This document shows positions 51,527 through 61,449 of a stretch of 64,000 nt of DNA, piece by piece. The translations under genes were made by a program, and so were the position numbers. The notes under the pieces were generated by a model. It worked only from the letters and a program-made list of their open reading frames with translations. It did not search any database and was not told the origin of the DNA. Origin of the DNA: CAWAYH01 sp963786195 (GTDB lineage Bacteria; Acidobacteriota; Vicinamibacteria; Vicinamibacterales; 2-12-FULL-66-21); NCBI GenBank assembly GCA_963786195.1, contig CAWAYH010000005.1, positions 62,001 to 126,000 of the forward strand, given 5' to 3'. Within the stretch, counting starts at the first letter, position 1. Every line of letters begins with the position of its first letter.

Positions 51527-52971
51527 TTCCGACGCCGCTCCGCCCGTACACGGCCCAGCAGGACGCCGTTCACCTCGACGGCGCGACGGTCGGCGAGGCG
51601 CTGTCCAACCTGACGACCAGGTACGTCGACCTGCGCCGGCATCTCTATGCAGACGACGGTCGGCTGCGGAGCTTCGTCAACGTGTACGTGAACGACGACG
51701 ACATCAGGTACCTGCAGCGCGAGCAGACGCCGCTCAGCGACGGCGACGTGATCAGCATCGTGCCGTCGGTGGCCGGTGGCGCCCCGGAGACGGGCGTCGC
51801 CGAGCCGCCGGAGCTGACGCACGACGAGGTGACGCGCTACAGCCGGCATCTGATCATGCCGGAGGTCGGCGTGGAGGGACAGCGGCGGCTCAAGGCTGCG
51901 CGTGTCCTCTGCATCGGCGCCGGCGGGCTGGGCTCGCCGGCGGCGCTCTACCTCGCGGCCGCGGGCGTCGGCACGCTCGGGATCGTCGACTTCGACACCG
52001 TCGACGCCAGCAACCTGCAGCGCCAGATCCTTCACGGCACGCCGGACGTCGGGCGGCCGAAGCTGGAGTCGGCGCGGACGCGGCTGACGGCACTGAACCC
52101 GGGCGTGCGGATCGAGACGCACGAGACCGCGCTGACGTCGAAGAACGCGCTCGACATCCTGCGCAACTACGACGTCGTGCTGGACGGCACCGACAACTTT
52201 CCGACGAGGTACCTCGTCAACGATGCGTGCGTGATCCTGCGCAAGCCGAACGCGTACGGGAGCATCTTCCGGTTCGAGGGACAGGCGTCGGTGTTTGCGG
52301 TCCAGGGTGGCCCGTGCTACCGCTGCCTGTATCCGGAACCGCCGCCGCCGGGCCTGGTTCCGAGCTGCGCCGAGGGCGGTGTGCTCGGCGTGCTGCCGGG
52401 CGTGATCGGGACGATTCAGGCAACCGAAACGATCAAGCTGATTCTCGGAGTGGGGGAGTCGCTCGTCGGCCGTCTGCTGCTGTATGACGCGCTCCGCATG
52501 CGCTTCCGCGAGCTGAAGCTGCGGCGCGATTCCGCGTGCCCCGTGTGCGGCGATCAGCCGACCGTTCGTGAGTTGATCGACTACGAGCAGTTCTGCGGCG
52601 TGGCACGCCCTGCCGCTGGAGCGGCAGCCCAGGCGCTGCCGCCGGAGCTCGAGATCGGCGTCGAGCAGCTCAAGACCGCGATCGATCGTGATGAGGATTT
52701 CCTGCTCGTCGACGTGCGCGAGCCCCAGGAATTCAACATCTGCCGGATTCCCGGCTCAACGCTGATTCCGCTGGGTCAGCTGTCAGCGAGGTTGGCCGAG
52801 CTCGGACCGGTGTCGGCCGAGCGATCGATCGTCGTGCACTGCAAGAGCGGCGCGCGCAGCGCGAAGGCCGTCCGGCTGCTGCAGGACGCCGGTTTTGCCG
52901 GCGCCCGCAACCTCAAGGGCGGCATCCTGGCCTGGATCGACACGGTCGATCCGAGCCTGCCGAAGTACTGA
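51508..52971 (+). CDS. CysO/ThiS - MoeB/ThiF - rhodanese fusion protein
   Basis: 487 residues from ATG 51508, with AAGGAG 7 bp upstream. Residues 1-91 are a ubiquitin-like sulfur carrier (PTIVLIPTPLRPYT, VNVYVNDDDIRYLQ, DGDVISIVPSVAGG). The Gly-Gly that normally ends such carriers is at 90-91, followed directly by an E1-like activating domain: VLCIGAGGLGSPAALYLAAA (ATP site), LQRQILH, CYRCLYPEPP and CPVCGD (zinc). A rhodanese domain ends the protein (LLVDVREPQEFNICRIPGST, VVHCKSGARSAKAV with active Cys). It would adenylate and sulfurate the CysO tail for CysM. Confidence 0.93.
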   Translation: MPTIVLIPTPLRPYTAQQDAVHLDGATVGEALSNLTTRYVDLRRHLYADDGRLRSFVNVYVNDDDIRYLQREQTPLSDGDVISIVPSVAGGAPETGVAEPPELTHDEVTRYSRHLIMPEVGVEGQRRLKAARVLCIGAGGLGSPAALYLAAAGVGTLGIVDFDTVDASNLQRQILHGTPDVGRPKLESARTRLTALNPGVRIETHETALTSKNALDILRNYDVVLDGTDNFPTRYLVNDACVILRKPNAYGSIFRFEGQASVFAVQGGPCYRCLYPEPPPPGLVPSCAEGGVLGVLPGVIGTIQATETIKLILGVGESLVGRLLLYDALRMRFRELKLRRDSACPVCGDQPTVRELIDYEQFCGVARPAAGAAAQALPPELEIGVEQLKTAIDRDEDFLLVDVREPQEFNICRIPGSTLIPLGQLSARLAELGPVSAERSIVVHCKSGARSAKAVRLLQDAGFAGARNLKGGILAWIDTVDPSLPKY

Positions 52972-52972
52972 G

Positions 52973-53047
52973 GTAGCGTCCGGCTGAAGCCGGACCACGA
53001 TGTCCGGCTGAAGCCGGACACTACGTCCATCCGACTTCAGCGGACGG
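52973..53047. repeat. TCCGGCTGAAGCCGGA dyad cluster
   Basis: Two copies of TCCGGCTGAAGCCGGA plus a partial TCCGACTTCAGCGGACG fill the 80-bp space between two convergent genes. They may fold into hairpins and end transcription from both sides. Confidence 0.75.
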
Positions 53048-53052
53048 TCTGA

Positions 53053-56038
53053 CTAGAACGTCACCTTGATGGCCAGCTGCATGATGCGCTCACCAGCGCT
53101 CGTCAGCGGACGCCGGAACGTCGTGCTCGGTGTGAGCGTGAGGTCGGTCGTCGACGCGCTGTACAACGTCGCGTCAAGGCTGTTGAAGTTGTCACGGTTG
53201 AAGATGTTGAACGCTTCCCAGATCAGCTGGACGCGGGCCCCGCCGACGGGGATGTCGCGCGCGATGCGGGGATCGAGCGTGACGACCGACGGCAGCCGGA
53301 ACTGATTCCGAACCGTCCCGGGCGCGATGTCGTTCCTGCGTGTTGCCGTCGTTGTTGAGATCGGCGCTGCCCACGCGCGCGGTGAACGGCTGACCCGTCT
53401 GCGCGGTGAAGATCGCGCTGAACGACCAGTCCGTCAGCAGCGTCCGCGCCAACCCCTGGAACCGGCTGGCCATCCCGCTGGTGTTGTAGATCCCGCTGAG
53501 AACGAACCGGTGACGCTGATCGTTGTTGCCGTCCGTGCGGTCGGCGTCGAAGTCGGCCGGATTCGACGCAAACTTCAGTTCGTCGCCGGCATTCCCCGGG
53601 ACGACGGCGGTTGCGTCCGGGACCGTGTCCTCGACCCGTCCGAGCGTGTAGGCAGCGCGGAACTGCAGGTTGTTGGCAAAGCGGCGGTTCACCTCGAACG
53701 TGATGCCGTTGTAGCGCGATTCGGCGGTGGCTTCGAACGCGATGACGCGCTGGAAGTTCGCGAAGCGCCGGTCGGCCCCGAAGAAGTGATACGGGAACGT
53801 CTGGTTGGTTCCCGCGAGCGTGAACGTCCGCGTGCCGAGCGTGCCGAGATTCCGATCGATCGAGCGCGGGAGGTCGTCCCCGTCGACGAACAGGTACGTG
53901 ACCGTCAGGCTCATGTCGCGGAAGAACTCCCACTCGAACGCCATGTTGGCCTGCATCAGCCGCGGGTTCGCGAAGTTCTTGTCGACGTAGAAAATGCTCG
54001 GCCTGGCAGCCGTGCCGCTCGGCGGAATCTGGCTGAACCGCTGGGGATACGTGGGCACCGCGTCACCCGTGAAGGTCAGCGACACGATGTTGATGCCGTT
54101 GTTCGAGTGCGCGGTGCCGAGCATGATCGACGGCGTCCTGCCGTAGAAGAGGCCCCAGCCGCCGCGGACGACGTACCGCATGTTCAGCGGGCTCCACACG
54201 AGGCCCAGGCGCGGCCCCCAGTTGTTCGTATCCGCATCGAGCCGGCTCGTGTCGATGTCGGCCGCCGCAAGCTGGGCGTCCGGATTCCGCACGGGCGGCG
54301 GCGCCGTCTTCATCAGGTCGTAGCGGAGGCCCGCGTTGAGCGTCAGGGCGCTCTTCAACCGCCACTCGTCCTGGACGAAGAACGAATACTCGTCGATGTT
54401 CGGTCGCGTCTCGGGCCCGGTGGTTCCGGCGCCCTGGAAGTTCTGCTGATACAACTCGCTGGCGCCGTTGGGGCGGCCGCCCGCAAACGAGGCGAGCGTC
54501 CGGAACGTGTAGGAGCCGCCGAAGAACCCGGGGAAGAAATTGAAGATGTCGTCGAACTGGAAATCGAACCCGCCCTTGATCTTGTGGGCGCCGCTCATCC
54601 ACGTGGCCGCATCGGCGATCTGCCAGCGCTCGATGGTCGTCTCGCGGGGGCTGAAGTTGTTGCGGCCGATCGTCAGCACGGTCGTGCCGCTCTGAAAGAT
54701 GTTGGCCTCGGGGTTGTCGCTGTTGGCCAGCCCCGGTTCCTTGTCGCGCGCGACCTGGAACTTGAACTCGTTGTACAGCGCCCGGCCGAAGATCCCCGTC
54801 CAGCTCGCGTTGAACGTCCGCGTGCGCACGAGCGAGTCTCCGGAATGCTCGATCGACATCTGCGCGCCGCCGTTCTCGAATCCCTGGCCCGTGAAGTTCT
54901 GGTGGTTGTACCGGAACGCCAGCCGATGCGACGCGTTGATCTCGTGGTCGGTCTTGATCAGGAACACGTCCTGATCGAGCCTCCGCACCCAGCTCGCGGC
55001 GAGCGGCGTCAGCAGCGCGATGCCGGCCTGCGTGGCCGGGTCGTTCGGCGTGTTCGCCGGCAGGTTGAGCACGACGATGTTGGGCTGCGTGTTGCGCTGG
55101 CCGTCGTAGTTGAAGAAGAAGAAGTCGCGGTTGCGGCGGATCGGGCCGCCGAGCGTGCCGCCGAACTGGTTGAAGTGATACGGCGACTTCGGCCGGTTGT
55201 TCAGCTCGTTGATGGCGTTGTTCGCGTTCAGCGCCTTGTCCCGGTAGAACTCGAACACCGATCCGCGCAGGTCGTTCGTGCCGGACTTCGTCACGACGTT
55301 GATGACGGCGCCGCCCGCGCGGCCGTACTCCGCCGCGAACGAGTTCGAGTTGACCTGGAATTCCTTCACCGCATCCTGGCTGAACTGATACGGCGCTCGT
55401 CCTGATCCCGTGCGGCCCGCGGCCTGCCCGAAGAACGTGTTGTTGCTGTCCGCCCCGTCGACGACGAGGCTGTTCAGCGTTCCACGCTGGCCGGCGAAGC
55501 TGATGTCGCCCGTTCGCACGTCGCGCGTGACGCCGGGCGTCAGGAGCGCGAAGTCGATGAAGTTCCGGCCGTTCACCGGGAGGTTCTGTACCGCGCTTTC
55601 GGTGATCGTCGCGCTGACCTGCGATCGGCTGCTCTCGATCACAGGCGTCCCGCCAGAGACGTTGACCGTTTCCGCCACGCCGGACACCGCCATCTGGATG
55701 CGCAGCGTGACGGTCTGCCCGATGTTCAGGTTGATCTCCGGCTCCTTCCGCGGGAGGAAGCCTGACAGCTCCGCCGTCACGTCGTAGACCCCCACCGGCA
55801 GCAGCGGCACCCGGAACACGCCCTTCTCGTCGGTCACGGCCGTCCTCACGACGCCCGTTGCGGTGTGCCGGAGCGTGATCGTCACGCCGGGCATCACGGC
55901 GCCGGTCTGGTCGACGATCGTGCCCTCGATCGAGCCCGTGGCGCTCTGGGCCAGCGCCGGCGCTGCCACGCCGCAGACGACGAGCACGCCAAGCACGCAG
56001 ACCGCGAGCCAGGTGAAAACACGGGTGCCGGAAAACAT
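53053..56038 (-). CDS. TonB-dependent receptor with carboxypeptidase-regulatory-like domain, one frameshift
   Basis: Outer-membrane beta-barrel of the Oar-like acidobacterial type, about 990 residues when restored. Signal peptide LAVCVLGVLVVCGVAAPALA, then the regulatory-like domain (TGSIEGTIVDQTGAVMPGVT), the plug (VQNLPVNGRNFIDFALLTPG, SLVVDGADSNN) and the barrel. Near 53325 one base disrupts the frame; the next frame continues RNDIAPGTVRNQFRLPSVVT, LIWEAFNIFNRDNF and ends RIMQLAIKVTF at 53053, a typical aromatic barrel end. Probably imports a large substrate; no partner genes are nearby. Confidence 0.9.
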
Positions 56039-56103
56039 CAGAACCTCCCCCTGCTTCGCACTCTAAGCCGAGGCTGTCGCTCAGTCAACGTGTGAAACTC
56101 ATT

Positions 56104-56240
56104 CTCATCCGAGGGGCTTCGCCCCTCGGACTCCCCCACACGCTCTCTCGCGCGCCGCGTCGCAGGCGCGCTCCGGTCGCGTGGCTCGCTCGCCATGCTC
56201 GCTCGCACCGTGGAACGCCCATCAGGTCTATGAGACAGCT
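56104..56240 (-). repeat. 136-bp dispersed repeat, copy B (inverted)
   Basis: Inverted relative of 48024-48159, with the hairpin CCGAGGGGCTTCGCCCCTCGG at 56109-56129 and the AGCTGTCTCATAG end at 56240. It lies between the starts of the TonB receptor and the stop of the Npt-like gene, and the hairpin may act as a terminator for the latter. Confidence 0.85.
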
Positions 56241-56241
56241 T

Positions 56242-57611
56242 CTAGAGGTGGGCGCTCTGCGTTTGCTGTGCTTTTCGACGGAGCGACACGTTGAGCAGGC
56301 CGACGACGGTCAGCCATCCGCCCGCGAGCACGACGTTGATCGCGGCGAACGCGGGCACGGTGAGGGCGAGCCGCTCGCCGACGAAGACAATGCCCGCCGA
56401 GATGACGTCGCCTGCCCGCATGAAGAACGAATCCACGGCCTGCTTGGCTTTGTATTTGGCCTCGCGGCTCGTCGGCAGCCAGAGCGCCTGCTTGGTCGTG
56501 TTGCCGAGCGAGTAGTCGAGGCTGTTGTCGGCGATTTTCAGCCCGCCCATCAACTGCACCGACGGCGACCGCAGCATGAGCAGGTATCCGATCAACGCCA
56601 CGATGGGATGGATGAAAAGCGACTTGCCGACGCCGAGGAACTTGAAGACCCGCGAGACCACGAACATCTGCAGGAGGAAGCCGACCAGGTTGACCGTGCT
56701 GAACAGCCGGCTGTACATGCTGCCGACGAACCGTTCGCGCGCCGCCGCGCCCTCAGGGCCCGTCCCGTGGATTTCTTGCGACTGCTCGACGACGTAGCGT
56801 CCGAACAGGTATTCGCCCGACGTGTTCACGACGTTCAGCATGACCGTGAGCAACGCGATGAGCATCAGATACTTGTCTTTCCGAGATCAGCTCGAATCCG
56901 CCGTCCTTGCCCAGCGGCTTGTCGCTCGCCTCGCGCACGGCCTTCGGTTCGCCGCGATTCGACACGCGATTGACGACGCGGGCCAGCAAGGCGCAGCCCC
57001 CGAGGACGACCGCCGCGCCCAGCATCAGCCGCGTCGGCCCCATCGTGTTGACGACCTGGCCGGCCCGCGCGGCGCCCACCCACGCGCCCAGGCTGCTGCC
57101 GACGCCGATCAAGGGAAACAGCCGTTTCCCTTGATCCGGGGTGTAGAGGTCGTTGGCAAACGCCCAGAACTGGGCGATGACCATCACGTTGAAGATGCCG
57201 ACCCACAGAAAATAGGCGATGCCGATGCGGAATCCCGCCTGGACGGCCAGCATGAACAGCACGATGTGCGATACGAAAAACAGCGTGACCCAGGTCACGA
57301 GCTTCACCCGATTGACCCGCGACGCGAACGCGCCGTACACCGGCACGAGCATCAGGAGCAGGATGGCCTGCCCGGCCGACGAGTAGCTTTTCACCTCGGC
57401 GCCGCCCTCGGTCAGGATGAACGACTCGCGGGCCGTCTTCAGCAGGTAGTAGGCCGCCCAGGATGAGGAACATCAGCAGCGTCATCAGCAGCACGCTGGT
57501 CGTTTCGCCGTGGCGTACGTCGGCAACCGGCGAGAGCAGGCGCTCGACGAGGGTCTTGTCCGGCGCGCCAGTCGGCGGTCCGGGAGGGCCAGAGTCTTGG
57601 GTGGTAGCCAT
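56242..57611 (-). CDS. Npt1/Npt2-like (ADP/ATP carrier-type) MFS transporter, two frameshifts
   Basis: Twelve-helix transporter related to nucleotide carriers. From ATG 57611: RHGETTSVLLMTLLMFLIL; after one extra base near 57452, AYYLLKTARESFILTEGGAE and VNRVKLVTWVTLFFVSHIVL, FWAFANDLYTPDQGKRLFPL and GVGSSLGAWVGA; after a second slip near 56880, LIALLTVMLNVVNTSGEYLF and DNSLDYSLGNTTKQALWLPT. 'AYYLLK..RE' and 'Y.....TKQALWLPT' are signatures of this group. In free-living Acidobacteria the substrate is unknown, so import of host ATP is not implied. Confidence 0.85.
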
Positions 57612-57695
57612 GTCCGCGTCAGCGTATCACCGCTTGGCCTTCGCGTGCTGTCAGTGTGAGAATGGTGGCGCTCGGGGGAGGCGTTCGGAGGGCGT

Positions 57696-58460
57696 ATGGA
57701 CGCACGGGATCGCGTAGCGGAGTCGATCGAAGAGGCAAAAGCCGACCTGGATAAAGCCCTGACGGAGCTGATGACCATCCCCGCGGTCGATTCGACCACG
57801 GTCGGATACGTCGCGCATGCGCTCAACAACTATTTGACGTTGACCACCGTCACCGTCGAATTGCTGCAGGCTGCGCTGAGAGACAATCCCAACCCGGAGG
57901 TCCGGACATGGCTCGACGGCCTCCTGCACGTCACCGATCTCATGAGCCACACCGTCGGCAAGCTGCTCGACGTCTCGGCGAACGGCTTTCCGCTCAAGAT
58001 CGAGCCGATGAACCTGTTCATCCTGATGACACGCGTCTGCAACCACTACGGGCGTGTGGCAAATCGCAAGCACATCAAGGTGAGCTTCCGCGGGATTGGG
58101 GACATTCCGCTCGTCAGTGCGGACCGCGTCGGCGTGGCGGTCGTGGCCGACAACCTCCTGTCCAACGCGGTCAAGTTCTCGAAGCCAGGGGCAGTCATCC
58201 AGGCGCAGCTCATGACGGAGCCGGGATGGGTCGTGTGCAGCATCCGCGACGAGGGGCCCGGCATCAGCCCTGAGAATCAGGCGAAGTTGTTCCAGAAGGG
58301 CGTGACGCTCGGCGCCACTCCCACGGGCGGTGAGCCGACCGTGGGGTACGGCCTGGCGCTCGCCAAGGACATGATGGACAGGATGCACGGGAAGCTGTGG
58401 TGCGAGAGCGAGCCCGGTCGCGGCTCACGCTTCTCGTTCCGTCTGCCCTCGCACGAATAG
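57696..58460 (+). CDS. Soluble histidine kinase without sensor domain
   Basis: 254 residues, no membrane helix. A dimerisation helix region VGYVAHALNNYLTLTTVTVE has a His (AHALNN) in the place of the phosphoacceptor. The ATPase domain follows: VVADNLLSNAVKFSKPG (N box), VCSIRDEGPGISPE (G1), and TVGYGLALAKDMMDRMHGKL (G2), then GSRFSFRLPS. There is no input domain and no adjacent response regulator, so it would be an orphan kinase or act with a remote partner. ATG 57696 lies 84 bp from the divergent transporter gene. Confidence 0.85.
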   Translation: MDARDRVAESIEEAKADLDKALTELMTIPAVDSTTVGYVAHALNNYLTLTTVTVELLQAALRDNPNPEVRTWLDGLLHVTDLMSHTVGKLLDVSANGFPLKIEPMNLFILMTRVCNHYGRVANRKHIKVSFRGIGDIPLVSADRVGVAVVADNLLSNAVKFSKPGAVIQAQLMTEPGWVVCSIRDEGPGISPENQAKLFQKGVTLGATPTGGEPTVGYGLALAKDMMDRMHGKLWCESEPGRGSRFSFRLPSHE

Positions 58461-58461
58461 C

Positions 58462-58550
58462 GTTCACGGGTTCGGAGGGTTCAGGTCTGAACCCCCTGAA
58501 CCCACCTGAACCTTGTGACCCCCCTGAACCCGCTGAACCAATCCGACCCG
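58462..58550. repeat. Low-complexity CCCCTGAACC repeat
   Basis: Irregular CTGAACCC words, with complementary GGGTTCAGG forms at the start, fill the gap before the second TonB receptor. Confidence 0.65.
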
Positions 58551-58599
58551 TCCAGCGCGGCGTATATCTTCCGGACGACGCTGCGGCGGACGTGTTTCA

Positions 58600-60973
58600 T
58601 TGGGGGACAGCGTGTCGAAACTGGCCGGAAGACGTTTGGTTTATCGCCTGCTGATCGCGCTCGTGACAGTCTGCCTCGCGGCGCCCGCGGCCGCCCAGTC
58701 AACAGGGATCATTGCCGGCTCCGTCGTCGATCAAACGGGCGAGCCGTTGCCCGGCGTCGTGGTCGATCTCCAGTCCGAGGACCGCAGCCGACCGGCGGCG
58801 TCTGCCACCACCGACGCATCAGGGCGGTATCGATTCGACTCGCTCGGCGTCGGGAAATATTCGGTGCTCTTCCGGCTGGTGAACTTCACGACCGTCCGCA
58901 GGGACGCGGTGGTGTCGGCGGCCGAGACGATGACCGTCGACGCGACGCTGCATCTGTCGCTCGCGGCGGATGTCACCGTCACCGGCAAGCGCACGTTCAC
59001 GCAGCTCGTTGACGTGGAACGCCCTGCGGAGAACCTCGTTGGCGTGGCATTCGCCGCGAGCCAGGGTGCCGTGACCGGCGAGCAGCTCGAAACGCGGCCG
59101 ATCATGCGGCCCGGTGAGCTGCTGGAAACCGTACCCGGGTTGATCATCAGCCAGCACAGCGGGGAAGGGAAAGCCAACCAGTACTATCTGCGCGGCTTCA
59201 ACCTGGATCACGGCACGGACTTCGCGACGACGGTTGCCGGCGTGCCGGTCAACCTGCCGACGCACGCGCACGGCCACGGTTACGCCGACACCAACTTCCT
59301 GATCCCAGAGCTCGTCAGCGGGATCCAGGTACTCGAAGGGTCCGTACTTCGCCGATCTCGGCGACTTCTCGGTCGCCGGCGCGGCCAACATCAACTACGT
59401 GAACAGCCTGGACCACGCGCTCGGCAGCGTGGATACGGGCCAGGACGGCTGGCGGCGCGCGCTGGCCGCGGCATCGCCGCTGGTGGCAGGAGGCCGCCTG
59501 CTCGTCGCGCTCGAGCTCAACGCGAGCGATGGTCCGTGGGTGCGGCCAGACGAGGCGCGAAAGATCAGCGGGCTGGCGCGCTACACGCAAGGCGATCGAT
59601 TCAACGGATCATCGGTCACGTTCATGGGCTACGACGGCAAGTGGAATTCGACGGACCAGGTGCCGTCCCGCGCCATCCAGTCCGGCCTGATCGATCGATT
59701 CGGTAACGTGGATCCGACGGATGCGGGCCGAACGTCGCGCTACAGCCTCGCGGCGGAGATGCAGCGATCGACCGGTCGCGGGTCGCTGAAACTTTCTGGT
59801 TTCGCGCTCGCGTATCGCCTGAATCTCTTCTCCAACTTTACTTACGCCCTGGACGATCCCGAGAACGGCGATCAATTCGAGCAGGCGGATCGTCGGCTCG
59901 TGTTCGGCGGTCGTGCGTCGTTTCGGCAACTCGACACCTGGGCGGGGCGGCCGGTGGAGCAGACCTTCGGCGTGCAGGCGCGACACGACGACGTCGGCAC
60001 GCTCGGGCTGTATCGCACCGCGGCACGCCGGCGGCTGTCCACCGTCCGCGAAGATGGTGTGAACCAGACCAGCGCCGCGGTCTTCTACCAGCAGCTCTAT
60101 CAGTGGAACCCTGTCGTGCGGACGTCGCTTGGCCTGCGCGGGGATCTGTACCGCTTCGACGTTCGCAGCAGCGAGGCTTCCAACTCCGGCACGGAGATCT
60201 CCGGCATCGTCAGCCCGAAGGCAGGGCTTGTGCTCGGCCCGTGGCGGTCCACTGAGCTCTACGCCAACGTGGGCACGGGATTCCACAGCAACGATGCGCG
60301 CGGGGCCACCATTCGAATCGATCCGGTCACGGGGGAGACCGCGCAGCGCGTGACGCCGCTCGCGCGTGCCACGGGGGCCGAGGTCGGCCTGCGAAGCGTC
60401 GCGATTCCTCGCGTGCAGGCGAGCGTCGCGCTGTGGACGCTCGGTCTCGAGTCGGAGCTCGTCTTCGTCGGCGATGCCGGGACGACCGATGCGAGCCGGC
60501 CGAGCCGTCGCACCGGCGTCGAGCTGACGGTCTACGCGCGGCCGACGTCATGGCTCGCGCTCGACGCGGATCTGTCGTTTTCCCGCGCCCGCTTCACAGA
60601 CGACGATCCTGCCGGGGCCCTCATACCCGGCGCCGTCGAACGCGTCGCGTCGGCGGGCGTGACCATCGACTCGCCGGAGACGCGATTCTTCGGCAGCGCC
60701 AGGCTGCGTTCCTTCGGCAGCCGCCCGCTCGTGGAGGACGGGAGCGTGCGCTCGGCGCCGACGCGGCTCGTGAATCTCCAGGCAGGATGGAAACTAACGC
60801 AGGGCGCCCGGCTCGTGCTGGACGTGTTCAACGTCATCAACACGAGCGCGAGCGACATCGACTACTTCTACGTGTCGCGGCTGCCTGGCGAACCGGCCGA
60901 GGGAATCGCCGACGTCCACACGCATCCGGCGCTGCCTCGCGCCGTGCGAGTCGGCGTCAGGTTCGAGTTTTGA
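58600..60973 (+). CDS. TonB-dependent receptor (His-rich plug type), one frameshift
   Basis: Outer-membrane receptor of about 791 residues when restored. It starts at TTG 58600 with signal peptide LLIALVTVCLAAPAAAQ, then a regulatory-like domain (GIIAGSVVDQTGEPLPGVVV) and plug (RPGELLETVPGLIISQHSGE, QYYLRGFNLDHGTDFATTVA, VPVNLPTHAHGHGYADTNFL). After a slip near 59340 the next frame gives YFADLGDFSVAGAANINYVN and the barrel, ending PRAVRVGVRFEF. The H-A-H-G-H-G stretch at the plug suggests metal or metal-chelate uptake, but that is inference. Confidence 0.9.
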
Positions 60974-60975
60974 AG

Positions 60976-61036
60976 TGTAGTGTCCGGCTTTAGCCTGGCT
61001 TTAGCCGGACCGGCAGGTCCGCCTGAAGGCGAAGCA
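60976..61036. repeat. TAGTGTCCGGCTTTAGCC dyads
   Basis: TCCGGCTTTAGCC and GGCTTTAGCCGGACC, then GGTCCGCCTGAAGGCGAAGC, all of the TCCGGCTnnAGCCGGA kind, directly follow the TonB receptor stop. Confidence 0.7.
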
Positions 61037-61037
61037 T

Positions 61038-61080
61038 TCGGGGACACTCAAACGGGACAGTCACGTTTGAGTGTCCCCGA
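61038..61080. repeat. GGGGACACTCAAACG palindrome, copy 1
   Basis: TCGGGGACACTCAAACG and CGTTTGAGTGTCCCCGA (ending 61080) pair around GGACAGTCA. A second copy with inverted centre lies at 61398-61440; the two bracket the 271-bp element. Confidence 0.8.
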
Positions 61081-61109
61081 CTAGCCAGGCCACACAAACG
61101 CTACCGTCA

Positions 61110-61380
61110 GTGAACGCCGCCGGCGCACGTCAGCCGGATCGAGCGACCTCTGAGCGACACGATCACCGCAGCCCGTAAAATGGCCTCGCAGCGCCACCGA
61201 CCGGCGTCGGCGCCGTTTCGCCTCCAGCGCCCGCGCAACCCCGGTGCCCAACCGATGCTTTACCGGCGCACGGGTCACCCGAGCCGACGCCGCCCTCGTC
61301 AGAACGCGCGCGGAGAGGTCATTTTTCCGTGTCGCGAAGCGGGAGCCTCGAGCCGGCTGACGTGCGGCGGCGGCGTTCAC
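61110..61380. repeat. 271-bp dispersed element with inverted ends, copy 2
   Basis: The left end GTGAACGCCGCCGGCGCACG (61110 on) and the complement of the right end, GTGAACGCCGCCGCCGCACG (from 61380 backwards), match over about 35 bp with few differences. Same length and sequence family as 42534-42804. No coding potential. The rest of the 475-bp gap (60974-61449) is made of the neighbouring palindromes. Confidence 0.82.
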
Positions 61381-61397
61381 CGATCGTCAGCCGTGAG

Positions 61398-61440
61398 CCG
61401 GGGACAGTCAAACGTGACTGTCCCGTTTGAGTGTCCCCGA
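61398..61440. repeat. GGGGACAGTCAAACG palindrome, copy 2
   Basis: CGGGGACAGTCAAACGTGAC and GTTTGAGTGTCCCCGA (61425-61440). The final GTTTGAGTGTCCCCGACT is a direct repeat of the end of copy 1 (from 61065). Confidence 0.78.
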
Positions 61441-61449
61441 CTCGCCGCC

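Noticed and set aside
56242..57611. Intracellular-parasite-type ATP/ADP exchanger
   Set aside because: Family resemblance alone does not show ATP import; the other genes in the window indicate a free-living organism.
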